Program-made: the position numbers and the translations under genes
The notes under the pieces: model-generated
What the model saw: the letters and a program-made list of their open reading frames with translations, nothing else
Told to the model about the DNA's origin: nothing
Database searches by the model: none
Assembly (NCBI GenBank): GCA_034096865.1
Contig: JAWQFJ010001860.1
Location: 35,001-88,991 of the forward strand
From: Theodoxus fluviatilis
Taxonomy: Eukaryota; Mollusca; Gastropoda; Cycloneritida; Neritidae
Reading direction: 5' to 3'
DNA: 53,991 bases
Shown here: piece by piece, positions 1-11,689 of the stretch
Layout of the letters: the number at the start of each line of letters is the position of its first letter
Position numbering within the stretch: the stretch's first letter is position 1

Positions 1-385
1 TTCAGAATGCGGTGTAACAGAAGTTGGACAAGACATCGACTGAATCAATGCTTTCTCCTCAATACCCTTGAGACTAGACGCTGTCGGAGACCGAAATAAT
101 TGACAAGACCTCGTCAAACGGACAAATTCGACTGAGTCCTTCCTTCATGTCCAGAAACAAATCCAGAACCGAACTTTAAGGGCTGTCAGAGATTGCTACT
201 TGGATCAGGAACTAGAGAAACCTGAACAGTAGATATATAGTTACACAACACACACAGAGACAGAAGAGCGTAACAGAGTTACATTTCAAATGTCTTTTTT
301 TCCTGTAAGCTACTTTGATTGAAGAATATCCTACTGTTTATATCAGTTTCTTTTCTCTTTATTCTTCTCCTCCTTTTCCCACCTT
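1..385. other. Unique spacer, no gene recognised
   Basis: No repeat or coding similarity is visible in this stretch apart from a short CA run near 245-257. Short pyrimidine-rich sequence leads into the TTC array that follows. Confidence 0.5.
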
Positions 386-486
386 CCTCTTCTTCTTCTT
401 CTTCTTCTTCTTCTTCTTCTTCTTCTTCTTCTTCTTCTTCTTCTTCTTCTTCTTCTTCTTCTTCTTCTTCTTCTTCTTCTTCTTCT
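386..486. repeat. (TTC)n microsatellite
   Basis: About 33 nearly perfect copies of the trinucleotide TTC. The frames across it give poly-Ser, poly-Phe or poly-Lys and are products of the repeat, not genes. Confidence 0.97.
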
Positions 487-1442
487 GTTGTTCTATCTCA
501 GATATTATTCTGCATAATAACTGTATCTTGTGTTTGCAGTATTTGAGCAAGCTTACTTTGCATGAAATGGAAGAATATAACTTCTCTTCCCATATTTTCC
601 CTGCATAATCCGATAGTCTTTATTGCTACTTTTTTTCTCTCTCCGTAAAACACATGATTTGAGTACTCAGAAAAAAGTAGATTGCAGGTTGGAAAACCTA
701 TCAAGTAAAGAATACAAATATGCAACACCTGATTATATGCAGCACAATTTTCAGTAGACAAAGCAGTAAAAACAAAGACTGTCTTAATAGGACACATCAA
801 TAAATTGTATTAACACACACCACACTAATGTGTTCTGCAGACACATAGCAAAAACGTGAACGCTTTGCTCGGGCACATTCATCTGGTCCTCGATACAGCT
901 CATCTGCTGCTAGATTATCCCTATTACAAGCTCAAACTCTGTCTGACACATTAAGAGATAACTGGCAACTTATGTCAGAGTCAACAGAGAAGGTGTTTTG
1001 CTGGATTTGGGTCAGGCTGAACATCGGTGACCAGAGCCCTAGAGCCCAGCAGGAGCGGAAACAGGCAGCGTTTGCCCCATGATGCGCACATGGCGTGCAA
1101 ATAGATCAAAACAACAGATGGGCACCTTCAACTATAACCAGGTGTGGCCATTACCTAACTACCCCTCCCCACTCCTCCCCGCCATTCCCCCCCACCCCAA
1201 GTATAGTGGGCCGAAACGCTTGCTGACAAGGACTCTTTCTCTGAAGACCGTATGTTGCCTTCCACCTTTGGTAGTATCTCGACATTCAAAGTAACATCAT
1301 TTCCTTTTGTTCACCAAGTTTAATCTTGCAGTGACCAAAAGAAACAGTAAAGGGATTCGGTTATGTACCAACACTTTTCTGTCATATCTGAATGGAAAAT
1401 AGGCCCAAACATAGGTGATGAGTTGCTAAATAAAACCAAACC

Positions 1443-1445
<3 letters not shown>
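487..1445. other. Unique spacer
   Basis: No gene is recognised. The only compositional feature is a C-rich patch at about 1160-1200. Confidence 0.5.
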
Positions 1446-1503
<58 letters not shown>

Positions 1504-1553
1504 CTGCACACACGCACGCACGCACACACACACACCCATACATACACGCACAC
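1446..1553. repeat. (CA)n microsatellite, interrupted
   Basis: A pure CA run to about 1500 is followed by a degenerate tail with CGCA and CATA variants to about 1553. Confidence 0.95.
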
Positions 1554-2480
1554 TATTCATGTGAGATTTATATTTATGACGAAATACCGTGCACGTGAAA
1601 AACATCGATGACGCAGCAGAATTCTGCACTCAAGAACACATGAATTGTGAGGTTATGAAGAGCAAGGCGTCAAGTTCCACGCAATGACCAGCGAAACACT
1701 CTTCCTCTGCAAGTGCAGAACAGCCTACTTCATTGTCAGCCTCATCAAAACACTTCCCTTCCTGCCACGAAATCATCGGTATCCGCCTGCGGTTAATAAC
1801 GCCATCAAGCATCGCTAAGTGCGAAGGTGAAAAAAAGAAAGGCGGGTTCACTGGGTGAAAACTATTCAACCCCTGCTGCACACGGACTTGGCCACCCTTC
1901 TGTGGCAAGGACGAGATGATGAAGCACTCAAGTGTTGCAGAGGAGAAAGAAAAAAAAAAATCAGGAGGGAGGGAAAAAAGATGCTGGGTCCCGCGTAGAC
2001 CTTGAAGTGGTTTCCTTGCTTCGTCTGGTTAGAGTTATGTCCCTTTTCTTTGTTCGCCAGGGTTACCTGGAGCAGTTTCAAAGGAAGGAAGGAAGGAAGG
2101 CGAAATGAGTGCAGAGAGAAATACAAAGATTGCGTCGTTAAGAGTGACAGACAGACAAACACAAGTGCCGAGGATTTGAAAAGTCGGCTCGCGAAATGTC
2201 CCGAATGACTGCACACGTTCTATAAAACCAAAGATGGAATGCACGTGCTTGACAAGCGTCGCGAGCAGAAATTGAAACCCACACATGCAGCGTGACTGAA
2301 AAATGAAAACTAATGATCTGTGAAAAATATCATCTTGGTCGAATTCGTAGCCATGTGTACATATCGATGGATTGGTAGTGAGATAACATGTTTGCATTGG
2401 AGGTTCGGACTTAATAAAGTCATAAACTCTGTAACTCAGTGGAGACAGATGGAGGGAAACGCGCACTCTATCGGGTAGAT
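1554..2480. other. Unique spacer
   Basis: No gene is recognised. A short (GGAA)n patch lies at about 2081-2101. Open frames of up to about 140 codons on the minus strand show no domain, composition or motif that would support them. Confidence 0.45.
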
Positions 2481-2790
2481 AGAGAGAGAGAGAGAGACAG
2501 AGAAACAGAGTGAAGGGGGATAGATGAATGAATGAATGAATGATTAAACGATTGAATGTATGAATGAATGTGTAAATGAATTAGAGAATGAATGAGAGAA
2601 TGAATGAGAGAAAAAATGAATGCAAAAGAGAATGACTGAGAGAATGAATTAGAGAATGAGTGAGATATATAATGAGAGAATGAATTGAATAATAAACGAG
2701 ATAAAGAATGAAATAAAATGAAAGAATGAATTAGAGAAAGAAAGAGAAAAGAAGAGATAGCGATAGAGAAAGAGACAGAGAGAGAAATAG
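2481..2790. repeat. Degenerate (GA)n and (AATG)n simple sequence
   Basis: A short GA run is followed by an AATG tetranucleotide array that decays into AGAATGA-type words. It is purine-rich on the plus strand. Confidence 0.9.
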
Positions 2791-3502
2791 GCGCTACTAC
2801 TTTGCTAAGATCTAACATAGCTCTTTCTCAAAATTCTTACCAGTTGTTTACTTTCTGCTCAAACATGTCAATAAGATTCTAAAATAAAACTCAAAGTACA
2901 ACCCCGAAGACACTTTCTCCTCCACTACCATGTTTTTCTAATCTTATTGCCATTCCAGCGGGCGTTTCCGTTCGAATGCTCTGTTAATCACGGACACCTC
3001 CTTAATAAGCCATATTTCTTGCGAGTCGCGGAATGCTCGTGCATATTTACGCCATCAAAGGGGGAGCAGGCTGAGAGACGGAGGGAAGGATGAGACGGAT
3101 GTGATCGATCGGAGCAATCTACACGACACAATTCGCACTAATGGCCCGAAAACCTGGAGTCACGAGCGAAACCCTGCATCTTTCCAGAGCGACTACTTGC
3201 ATCAGCCAAAAACCGTGCAAAGAAAGAGAGCCAGAGCCATCACTCAGACCCGTCATCCATGCAGACCAGTCTCCTTCCCTCGGTGCACCGACGGTGGTTT
3301 CAGAGCCCTTCGGTGATAGGAAAAGCAGGTAACTCTTGCCTGATGGTTGCACATGCATGCAGTGCATTGCAACAAACACGCCGGATGCTCTCGTCACCTG
3401 CTTTCCGTGTCCAAGACAAAACAAACAAACAAACAAAGTAAGAAAACTCAACCAATCAACCAAAAGGACGCGGACAAACCGACATAGTTAAACCGTAAGA
3501 CA
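2791..3502. other. Unique spacer
   Basis: No recognisable coding region, RNA gene or mobile element. A short AAAC-type run is present at about 3418-3437. Confidence 0.45.
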
Positions 3503-3512
3503 GACACACACA

Positions 3513-3548
<36 letters not shown>
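3503..3548. repeat. (CA)n microsatellite
   Basis: About 20 CA dinucleotides with one AAA interruption. Confidence 0.95.
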
Positions 3549-3550
<2 letters not shown>

Positions 3551-3946
3551 CACGCAAGACAGCTCAACCATTCGTGCGGATATGCATCATTCAGCGTGGC
3601 TGAGACTAGTGAATATAGTCTCAGCAACAGGTTGGTCACGTGATAGCCTAAATTCTTCCATAACATGCATACCACCGTTCTGAACAGCCACGCTGAATGC
3701 CATATCACATCGTGAGTGTATTCCTCCGCTTGTTGTGATACACTCCATACTGGCAGCCATTTTTCCGTCAGTTCATTTTCTAAACATCGATTTCCCATGA
3801 ATGTAAAACTTGTATGCGGTAAAATTCGAATCACAAGAGTGTAATATTGTGAACTCTACTAATTATAAGGACTTTGAATACAACAGCAATATTTATACTT
3901 CATTGAGCGAGTTCGGAGGGTCAGAGTCGATCTCTGGTTGTGAATT

Positions 3947-4041
3947 CTTGTCAGCAAACCGTTAGATGACAACTAAAGACGCTTCAGCGTTTGTGTGAAC
4001 AGTGATTACACGTACCTTGTCAGCAAACCGTCAGATGTCAA
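3947..4041 (+). repeat. Pair of 26-bp direct repeats, 69 bp apart
   Basis: Nearly identical 26-base words start at 3947 and 4016 (CTTGTCAGCAAACCG, then TTAGATGACAA or TCAGATGTCAA). They lie just upstream of the Tigger-like reading frame and may be subterminal transposase-binding repeats or 5'-UTR sequence of that element. That role is inference. Confidence 0.6.
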
Positions 4042-4084
4042 TTCAACACTGTCTAGTCTCGCTGGATAAGCAGTGAATCAGAAA

Positions 4085-4537
4085 ATGGCTTTAACTTCAG
4101 CTCCAAAGAAAAGAAAAAGAACAGAAATGACACCCAAAGACAAAGTGGACTTGCTTGATCGCTACCGAGAGCTAAATTCTAAAAGTTTGAGGGAGGGTGC
4201 TGACATTTTGGGTGTGTCGGCATCATTTCTGTGCCAGACACTGAAAAAAGAAGATGAACTTAGGGCTGATATCGCAGAGGGCTCCAGTCAAGGCCAAAGG
4301 AAGCGTCGGCGCTGCGGGAAGGATAAAGAGACAGAAGATGGCTTAAAGCGGTGGTTCGACTCTATCCAAGCACGCAACACACCTGTAAACGGCCCAATCC
4401 TGTGTCAGAAGGCGGAACAGATTGCTTCCCAGCTTGGTCGCTCCGAATTCAAAGCTACAAATGGGTGGTTTAACAGGTGGAAGAAACGCAACGGCTTGGT
4501 GAAGCGGGCGCCGGTTAATATAAACGCCGCTTATTAA
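4085..4537 (+). pseudogene. pogo/Tigger-type transposase, DNA-binding half only
   Basis: The frame encodes about 150 aa from an ATG in good Kozak context (AAAATGG). An in-frame GTG at 4073 is not needed. A basic KKRKRTEM segment is followed by a CENP-B/psq-type helix-turn-helix at about residues 10-60 (TPKDKVDLLDRYREL, LREGADILGVSASF). A second CENP-B/Tc5-type helix-turn-helix covers about residues 83-143 (LKRWFDSIQARNTPVNG, KATNGWFNRWKKRNGL). In full Tigger and pogo transposases these two modules bind the terminal repeats and a DDE catalytic domain follows. Here the frame runs into the terminal inverted repeat and stops at TAA 4535-4537, so the catalytic domain is absent. The frame itself has no break. 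It could be an internally deleted element or a DNA-binding-only derivative. Expression is unknown. Confidence 0.85.
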
Positions 4538-4586
4538 AAACACTTTTGTTCGGTCCCAATGTGTTTTTAATAAGCGGCGACTACTG
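4525..4586. repeat. Tigger/pogo 3' terminal inverted repeat with a subterminal hairpin
   Basis: Read inward from 4586 on the minus strand, the end is CAGTAGTCGCCGCTTATTAA and onwards, and it is followed outside by TA (4587-4588), the target dinucleotide of Tc1/mariner/pogo elements. A perfect 19-bp inverted repeat pairs 4525-4543 with 4561-4579 around a 17-nt loop. The last codons and the stop codon of the transposase fragment lie in the left arm. No matching 5' terminal repeat is visible upstream, so the left boundary of the element is unknown. Confidence 0.85.
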
Positions 4587-4588
4587 TA

Positions 4589-4918
4589 TATACACAATCG
4601 CACGTGCTCAAGGAAGTTTGCAACGTTATAGACACGTTCGCGCTAAAAGTAGTTCTCAAATGATTTCCTGAAAATCTCATAGATTAGTTTTATTAGAACA
4701 CCAAATTTGTGTTTATCTATCGGGATAAATAATTGGAGTGAAATAGAATCGCCTCTTTTTACTCTCAATGGTCTTCTGATCATGTTGAATTTTGATTGGT
4801 AGAATCATTGGAATGTGGATTCGAAGTCACGTGACCAACCTGTGTCAGAGATAGTATCTCTGTGTTCAGAATGGATATGCATATGATATGAGCATGTGCG
4901 TGTGAGTGAGTGTGCCTG
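4589..4918. other. Unique spacer
   Basis: No gene is seen between the Tigger end and the GA array. Confidence 0.5.
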
Positions 4919-5004
4919 TGTGGAGAGAGAGAGAGAGAGAGAGACAGAGAGAGAGAGAAAGAGAGAGAGACGGACAGAAAGACACAGAGAGACAGAGAGA
5001 TAGA

Positions 5005-5046
<42 letters not shown>
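4919..5046. repeat. (GA)n microsatellite, interrupted
   Basis: GA repeats carry ACAGA and GACGGACAGA interruptions at about 4944-5005, then a pure GA run follows to 5046. Confidence 0.95.
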
Positions 5047-5049
<3 letters not shown>

Positions 5050-6038
5050 GTTGGCAGAATTAGTGGCTAGGGATTTGTTTGGTTTGGTCATGTTTTAAAC
5101 AACAATTTAATGTATGTACCATTGTACTTTCTTTTTCTGTAATGCGCAACGCTCCTCTTATTTCCTCATTATGCTTGATAGAGAAGGCGGTACTCCCTAA
5201 ATACAAAGCCAAGCCAAGACGGAAATAGATCAGTCACTATATTGCAATAGGTTCCCAATTGTGGCTGTGCCTAAACAGTCTTCCCTACACGTATAAACCG
5301 TGGCGCGGACTCGAAGGCTAGTGAAGATTAAGAGTACATGCATTGTTACTGACGCGTATATAACATATTTGACGAAAACTAAATGTGCACGAAAAGTGAC
5401 GTACTAGCGTGCATTGTACACGTCACACAACTATGAGGAATTTACTTATGGTTGACATCACCAGATAAAAGAGTCGTTCATGAAATTGCATGATGCACCA
5501 GCATGACACCTGCCTGGACATAACACGGCTGTTTGCATGGATCTCGCGTTTTCAAATGCAGGAATAGTTAGTCACGTTATTCCTGACATTTCGAGACACA
5601 CCGCAATCTCGAAAGCAAGCAGAAACATTCCTCTCCCTCAAAGCTGAAGTGCTTCCTGAGTCAGTAGATTTCAATCAGGGTAGAAACCCTACACTTGCTT
5701 AGGGCCCTAATTCCATTCTAATTCAGCAGACTTCTGAGGAGTCTCCATGGCGAGGCGCCATCCGGTCCACACGCCAGCGATCCAGGAGACTCTAGGATCG
5801 ATCAAGCCAGAACATTCTAGTAAGAGGACAGCGCAGTATTTCCACGAATGAATATCTGGTCAGTGCAATGAGACAGTAAGTTCCAGATACACTGAACACG
5901 ATCTGAGAGCTTGGACTGATTCAAGGACATAAAGCGTCCCGCATGCAATCTTTAATTCTCATTTTGAAGATGTCTTAAAAACATTTTGGGAAGTAAATAC
6001 TGAATAAAAGGAAAGCATCATTCATATGCTCACAGCAT
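5047..6038. other. Unique spacer
   Basis: About 1 kb with no gene, repeat or motif recognised, other than a small palindrome around 5732-5748 (AGACTTCTGAGGAGTCT). Confidence 0.45.
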
Positions 6039-6039
6039 C

Positions 6040-6279
6040 TCCTCCTCCTCCTCCTCCTCCTCCTACTCCTCCTCCTCCTCCTCCTCCTCCTCCTCCTCCT
6101 CCTCCTCCTCCTCCTCCTCCTCCTCCTCCTCCTCCTCCTCCTCCTCCTCCTCCTATTCCTCCTCCTCCTATTCCTCCTCCTCCTCCTCCTCCTCCTCCTC
6201 CTCCTCCTCCTCCTCCTCCTCCTCCTCCTCCTCCTCCTCCTCCTCCTCCTCCTCCTCCTCCTCCTCTTCTTCTTCTTCT
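6040..6279. repeat. (CCT)n microsatellite
   Basis: Almost pure CCT with a few ATT interruptions, changing to CTT near 6265. The poly-Pro, poly-Gly and poly-Arg frames across it result from the repeat. Confidence 0.97.
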
Positions 6280-7124
6280 CCACCGAGGCTGCAAGAAAAG
6301 CCTAAGAAGATGGGTTCATCACATCAATTTTTTTAAACAGTTGCATGGCCGCCGAACATTGAGATATCGGTCTCCAGTCAGGCCTACGGGGCGTTTTTCA
6401 ATCCGCCCCGTGCTGCACTTCTCAGAGTATCCCATGACAAGGACAGCACAAAAAGGTGGAACATTTTAGAGGATTTGTCTGGACCATGCAAAAAAAGAAC
6501 CCGACGGAACATTTCCATTAATTGTTGGCAAGAAAAAAAGGAGCGAGTCACCACCTAATGGCCATCATTCTTCGAGCTGGTAATGAGAGGCCAAACTCAG
6601 GCCCGCAGAAAAGGCCGTTGCGGAATAAAAGATCTATCTCGGTATTCTGAAAGCAAAATGATGACAGAAAATCAGACAATCCTAGGACGGAGCGAGAGGG
6701 ATGAAATCAAACGCTCAAGAGTGGCGACAGTGAGACGAGGACTTTTCAACTGGGGCGGAAATAAGTGGCGTGCAGGAATGCGACTGACGGAAGGCGCCTA
6801 AAGACAGAATGCCAGCAGGCCAACGCTAGCTAAAAAAACTGGAAATGAATCCCTGAAAAAAAAATTATGACGTAGGAAAAGAAGCATGAGATGGAGATGG
6901 TGGGTTTCGCGATCTTTAATGTCATGTTACAGGATTGGTTTCCTGGTTTTCTGCTTCCGTCAAGCCATTCCACTGCATTTTTAAAGATATTTATTCCGTG
7001 TCTTCTTGCACGCGCATGAACGCTATGGATTCTATCGCCTTTTAACTATTCTCATCATGTGAAAAGCAGAACGATTTTCAATAATCACATCAACGTTTGA
7101 AAGCCGACTTAACAGTCCGAAGCA
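6280..7124. other. Unique spacer
   Basis: No gene is recognised. Frames of fewer than 75 codons show no domain or motif. Confidence 0.45.
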
Positions 7125-7133
7125 TAATATTCC

Positions 7134-7582
7134 GCTGAAATGGTCGTTGTAAACAACATTGGCGACGCTGTACCCGAGGTACTCTGTTCCCGGGGACAGA
7201 GTACCCCAGTTTGAAATCTCGGCATTTGAACGAGAACGAGACTGCCAACAACCGGCAGTTTCTAAACTTTCAAAATGGCGGTCGACAACGAGACCGCACC
7301 CGCCACTCCGCCTGACTGACTTCGCACGCCCGGGGAGTTATGCTAAGATCCGGCCGCGTAAATGTATCTGCGTTTTGAGACAAACGTCTTGCTCGGCGGT
7401 ACTGTACTCCATGCACTTTAACGGTCCGCGTGATTTGGGTGTAATCTTAAGCTAAACGACGTTTATTGGCGCTGCTGAAATGGTCGAAGTCGGAAACATT
7501 CGGAACGTCGTTTAGCTGTCCCCGGGGACAGAGTACCTCGGATACAGTGTCGCCGAATGTTGGTGACAACGAACATTTCAGC
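7134..7582. mobile_element. 449-bp MITE with long terminal inverted repeats and a 9-bp target duplication
   Basis: The left arm 7134-7199 and right arm 7516-7582 are inverted copies with a few mismatches, beginning GCTGAAATG. The element is bracketed by perfect 9-bp direct repeats TAATATTCC at 7125-7133 and 7583-7591. A 9-bp duplication fits Mutator-like (MULE) transposons. No transposase is present, so the element is non-autonomous. An extra internal copy of the arm tip (GCTGAAATGGTCG, 7474-7486) and a 14-bp internal inverted repeat (7450-7463 with 7504-7517) show internal rearrangement. The right arm starts with the 16-bp palindrome CTGTCCCCGGGGACAG. The superfamily assignment is inference from the duplication length. 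Confidence 0.85.
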
Positions 7583-7591
7583 TAATATTCC

Positions 7592-9709
7592 ATACCAGTT
7601 GTTTCTTCTATCATCACTACTATGCAAACAAAAAGAGCTTAAAATATTTCAATACATAGGTCTATTAAAAAACAACACCCACATTGTCAAACCAATCTGA
7701 GTTTATTTTTGTTTGCAGGGAATTGCATGCCATTCAGCTGCCATCAAATGATAACCATGGTCATGCAAAGACGATTACGTGCGCACTGCTTGGAAACCTT
7801 CTAAAGGATAATCGGTTCTTCGCACGCCCGGCCAAATAAGGAAAGGCCGAACGTCAGTGTGCCGTAGAGGGGAAGAAGAGCAATCCACGCATCTACCAAT
7901 CACAGGAGATAGCGACATAGAGGCAGAAACCCAACACGTAATTAAAAGCAAAGTTTCTTTAATGGGTTTCCTGGTGACCTTTGAGGCCGTAAAACCCAGG
8001 ATTGTCAACACCCAAAGAAGTTTGCAAAGAAAAGGTCTTGTTAGACTGAATCTTCTGAGGCCCGCAAAAACAGTATGGGAGAAACAGAAAGGGTGGTTTT
8101 GATTCGACATTCTGTACACAAAGACAGATTACCAATCGAAACGTTCCCTACACATCTACAGCATGCCCTTGGCTTATTTCAAAGTTGTGTTTGCTCCACT
8201 TGGTCTCACAAACGTTACACCTAGCGATTTACTGCTTGTTTAAACGTATTAACCACTGCTTGTTTTCAGGAAACTGCTCTCTCTCAGTCATGTAACTGAC
8301 GTGCATAACATCTACGAGAAGATACAAACACAAGAAACAAGTTGTTGTTATCAAACCCACCTGGTTCTGAAAGTTACTTTCCACAGAAGCCCGAATGAGC
8401 CACCTCTGAGGCAATCTTTGCGCGTTCCGGGAAAAGATTGCGGTGCCAGAATAAAAGAGTAAGTGCACTTTGTTTCCCTGTGTGAGTCACCCTGAAGAGT
8501 GGTGAGCCTCTGTTATGCCAGTGACTCCAAAACACTGTAGACTCTGCGCTGTGTGTGGGCAAAGTGTGCAGGAATAAGCTCCCATCCCTTCCTCTGAGTC
8601 GACTTTGTTTTGCGTGACTTTTTCTCTTGACAATTTCCAAGATAAGAATGGGGAAAACGTTACGTGAGAGCGAAACTGTTTCAATGCATTCAAGAGTTTT
8701 ATTACTGAAAGGCAGTGTTAGGGGCACTTTGGGTAAGCAACGAATACTTTATAAAAATGAAAAGTATACATTTTCCCTGATCCAGAGTTTTAGTAAAAGA
8801 CCGACTTCTCACTATAATTCACAGAGGGAAGTGTCTTGGCCAACACATAAAGCACCGGCAACGAGATTGAGGTTTGACTCACTTTTGAGATTTAGGACAA
8901 GACATGTTTCTGACGCAGAAAGAAAATCCCTGACAGGAAAAAAATTGTTAGAACCCTAAAACCATCAACGCAACCATGCAGTATCAAACTTTTTTTTCCA
9001 TCTCCTCTTCAGAGGAGGCCAGCGCATACACGCACATCAGCTGCTTGGTGCGCCCAAAAGGAACCCGACGCAAATGCGATTTGTAGAGCTTATCCCACGC
9101 CGCGCTTGCGGTCTTATCAGTGGCACGGAAAAAAGCAAGCCAGGGGACCGACACCTGGGCGCGAGACCACTGAACCTCTCCAGCAGTAAAGGGCGCTAAA
9201 GCCTGCATGCTCGTGAGACCCTCTCACGGCGGGCCTCCGTCCCTTCTTACAGGCTGTGCGTCGGCGGCATGAAGACACCTCGCCACAAGTCTTCCCTTTC
9301 CACCTAAGATCTGTGGCTTCTCTTAGATCTTTTGCGTCTGCAGTGTCTGGAAGTTCCCAAATCCCTTCAAGAAGCAAGGGAAGCAAAGTGTGAAATGAGC
9401 AAAGTCAACGTTATCTACTGAGTGGGTGTATGACCTTTTTTTTTAATAAACAGAAGACCGCAGAGATAATAGAAACCAATCGATTCTGTGCTTTTGAGTG
9501 GATCACACAGGGTTATTATTGTATTTTAGGAGCCTCTTGCACGATGTCTCTGTATCGTCGCAGATTTGGTTGTTTCGTGATAGGAATCCACAACAGAAAT
9601 AAATTTGAAATACATAGCAATGTGTGTCTTTGCAAAATAAGTTCCGAAGTATTTACGCAGATATTTCGTCGGTGGTAAAAACTGTACAGTCGTAAGAGTG
9701 AAATATCAT
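7592..9709. other. Long unique spacer
   Basis: About 2.1 kb with no supported gene. Several 70-120-codon frames exist on both strands but lack domains, low-complexity bias or convincing splice context. A diverged unspliced exon cannot be excluded from sequence alone. Confidence 0.4.
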
Positions 9710-10593
9710 GAACCACTAAAGAAACGCAAACGATGGGTTGATTCCATTTTTTATCTAATATGTAAAAATTCATTGCGGTGACACATATGGTCGGAAAGGA
9801 CATTCATTCTTCTTTATGATCCCGTTTACAGATCACGATTATCTTAACTCTGCGCTGCGCAGCTGGGCGTCAAAGTGAGTACGCATGCGCTCAGCCCGTG
9901 GTTCGAAGTTAATAAATTTAAGACGTAGGTACCTTGAAACGTTGTTTATGTGAATGCAGAAGCCCAACTTTTTTCCATTCATAACTTTTGTTTCAGCGCC
10001 GACCTTAAAGTACCGCCTTAAGATGCTTGTAGGCACTTGCACTTTTAAGGTATTGATATTATTTTTGGCGAGCGTCTAGACAAAATACTTTTTATGACTG
10101 CCAAGTCTCATTGTTTTATGACTGCCAAGTTTCAGTGCTATATCTTGTAAACACGCAGAGATATGGACAATACCGCACTGTCACCCCAGAAAAAAGGCCT
10201 TAAAACCAGCGTTTTTGCCTGCAAAACGTGTTAACGCTTTCTGTCTTTCAAAGCCCGTAGAAGACATACCCTTTTTGTTTTCTCTTCAAAACGCATGTTG
10301 TCTTAAAGATAAATATTTGGGCTATTGTTTGACGTTTAGTTTTACAAAATACTGTTGCATCTGATTATTGTATTAATTTAAGAAACGGAAAAAGTCGTTT
10401 TGCAAGTCGTTTTCGGGGGGTACTCACTTTGGCGCCCAGCTGCGCAGCGCAGAGTTAAGATAATCGTGATCTGTAAACGGGATCATAAAGAAGAATGAAT
10501 GTCCTTTCCGAGCATATGTGTCACCGCAATGAATTGTTAAATATTGGATAAAAAATGGAATCAACCCATCGTTTGCGTTTCCTATGTGGTTCA
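9710..10593. mobile_element. Fold-back element, about 0.88 kb, with arms of about 170 bp
   Basis: Positions 9710-9881 and 10420-10593 are inverted copies with only scattered mismatches. Matching words include ATGGGTTGATTCC, TCGGAAAGGACATTC and the palindromic CTCTGCGCTGCGCAGCTGGGCG. The core (9882-10419) has no coding potential. It contains a 24-bp tandem pair around TTTTATGACTGCCAAGT (about 10088-10135). A clear target duplication was not identified by eye, so the outer limits are approximate. Transcripts across it could form a very long hairpin. Confidence 0.8.
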
Positions 10594-10789
10594 GTAGTGG
10601 TAGTGGCAGTATATTTCGGAACTTTTAACACCTCGACCTTACATCTATTACCGACCAAGTTATCGCTCGACACAATCATGGCATAATTTGGCAGACTGCA
10701 ATGGTGAAATAAGTTCCGCACTATCAAGAGTGATACAACTTTGAGGAGGGCCGGGTAAAAATCCTATCTCAATTTGTTAACTGTGAAAC

Positions 10790-10792
10790 TCT

Positions 10793-10868
<76 letters not shown>

Positions 10869-10982
10869 CCTCCTCCCTCCCTCCCTCCTCCCTCCCTCCC
10901 TCCCTCCTCCCTCCCTCCCTCCTCCCTCCCTCCCTCCCTCCCTCCCTCCCTCCCTCCCTCCCTCCCTCCCTCCCTCCCTCCC
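10790..10982. repeat. (CT)n then (CCCT/CCT)n microsatellite
   Basis: A pure CT run to about 10863 changes to CCCT and CCTCCCT words to 10982. Confidence 0.96.
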
Positions 10983-11689
10983 GCTCGCTGTTATGTTGTT
11001 GCTCTTGCTCCCTCTCGACGGAATCGCATGTATAGGCCTATGAAGTTCCGATATTCTTTCAGTTTTTGAATCATTCGATTACATTGAAAGTTACTCCTTT
11101 TTTCCAGATGAAAACAAAAAAGATGGATTAATTGTGTCTCTTCTGTTAAAGTGTAAAATCAGGGTAATAAAATGCAATGGAAAAGACAAAATTGCACAAC
11201 GTATCCTCGGGATGAAAATAAAAAATGCAGATTTGCCACGTAATGAATCCTTTGGCGTCAGTAATTTGAAAGAAATAAATTGCCAAATTAACCACACAGC
11301 AAATCATGCTATCTTGCCTTCTCACCGGGGTGCGCGGATTTAGTTTTTTTTATGTGCAAACAAAAGCCAAGCCATCACGAATCTGCAAAAAGAACTGACG
11401 TGAAGGACGAACCAGTCAAGTTGAATGTAATCACTGGATTTTCTCCTCATTTCGCTCCACCTCGCCTGACTTCGCTGAATCCCATGACTCGGAAAAGGAA
11501 TGAATAAAAGAGATCCACCAGGAAAAACATATGCCAGGACTGCTTATTATCAGTCTGATTTCTGCTTTAACACCGTTATTTGATTTAATAATTTCGTTGG
11601 GGATTTTCACGAAGGCCAATATTTTGGCCAAGCTGACAGTTGAACCTCTGACTGGAAAAAGGAGATTGTGAATTATGACTAGACATGTT
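10983..11689. other. Unique spacer, AT-rich
   Basis: No supported gene or repeat is seen. Confidence 0.45.

Noticed and set aside
6022..6294. Poly-proline, poly-glycine and poly-arginine proteins
   Set aside because: They are translations of a (CCT)n microsatellite.
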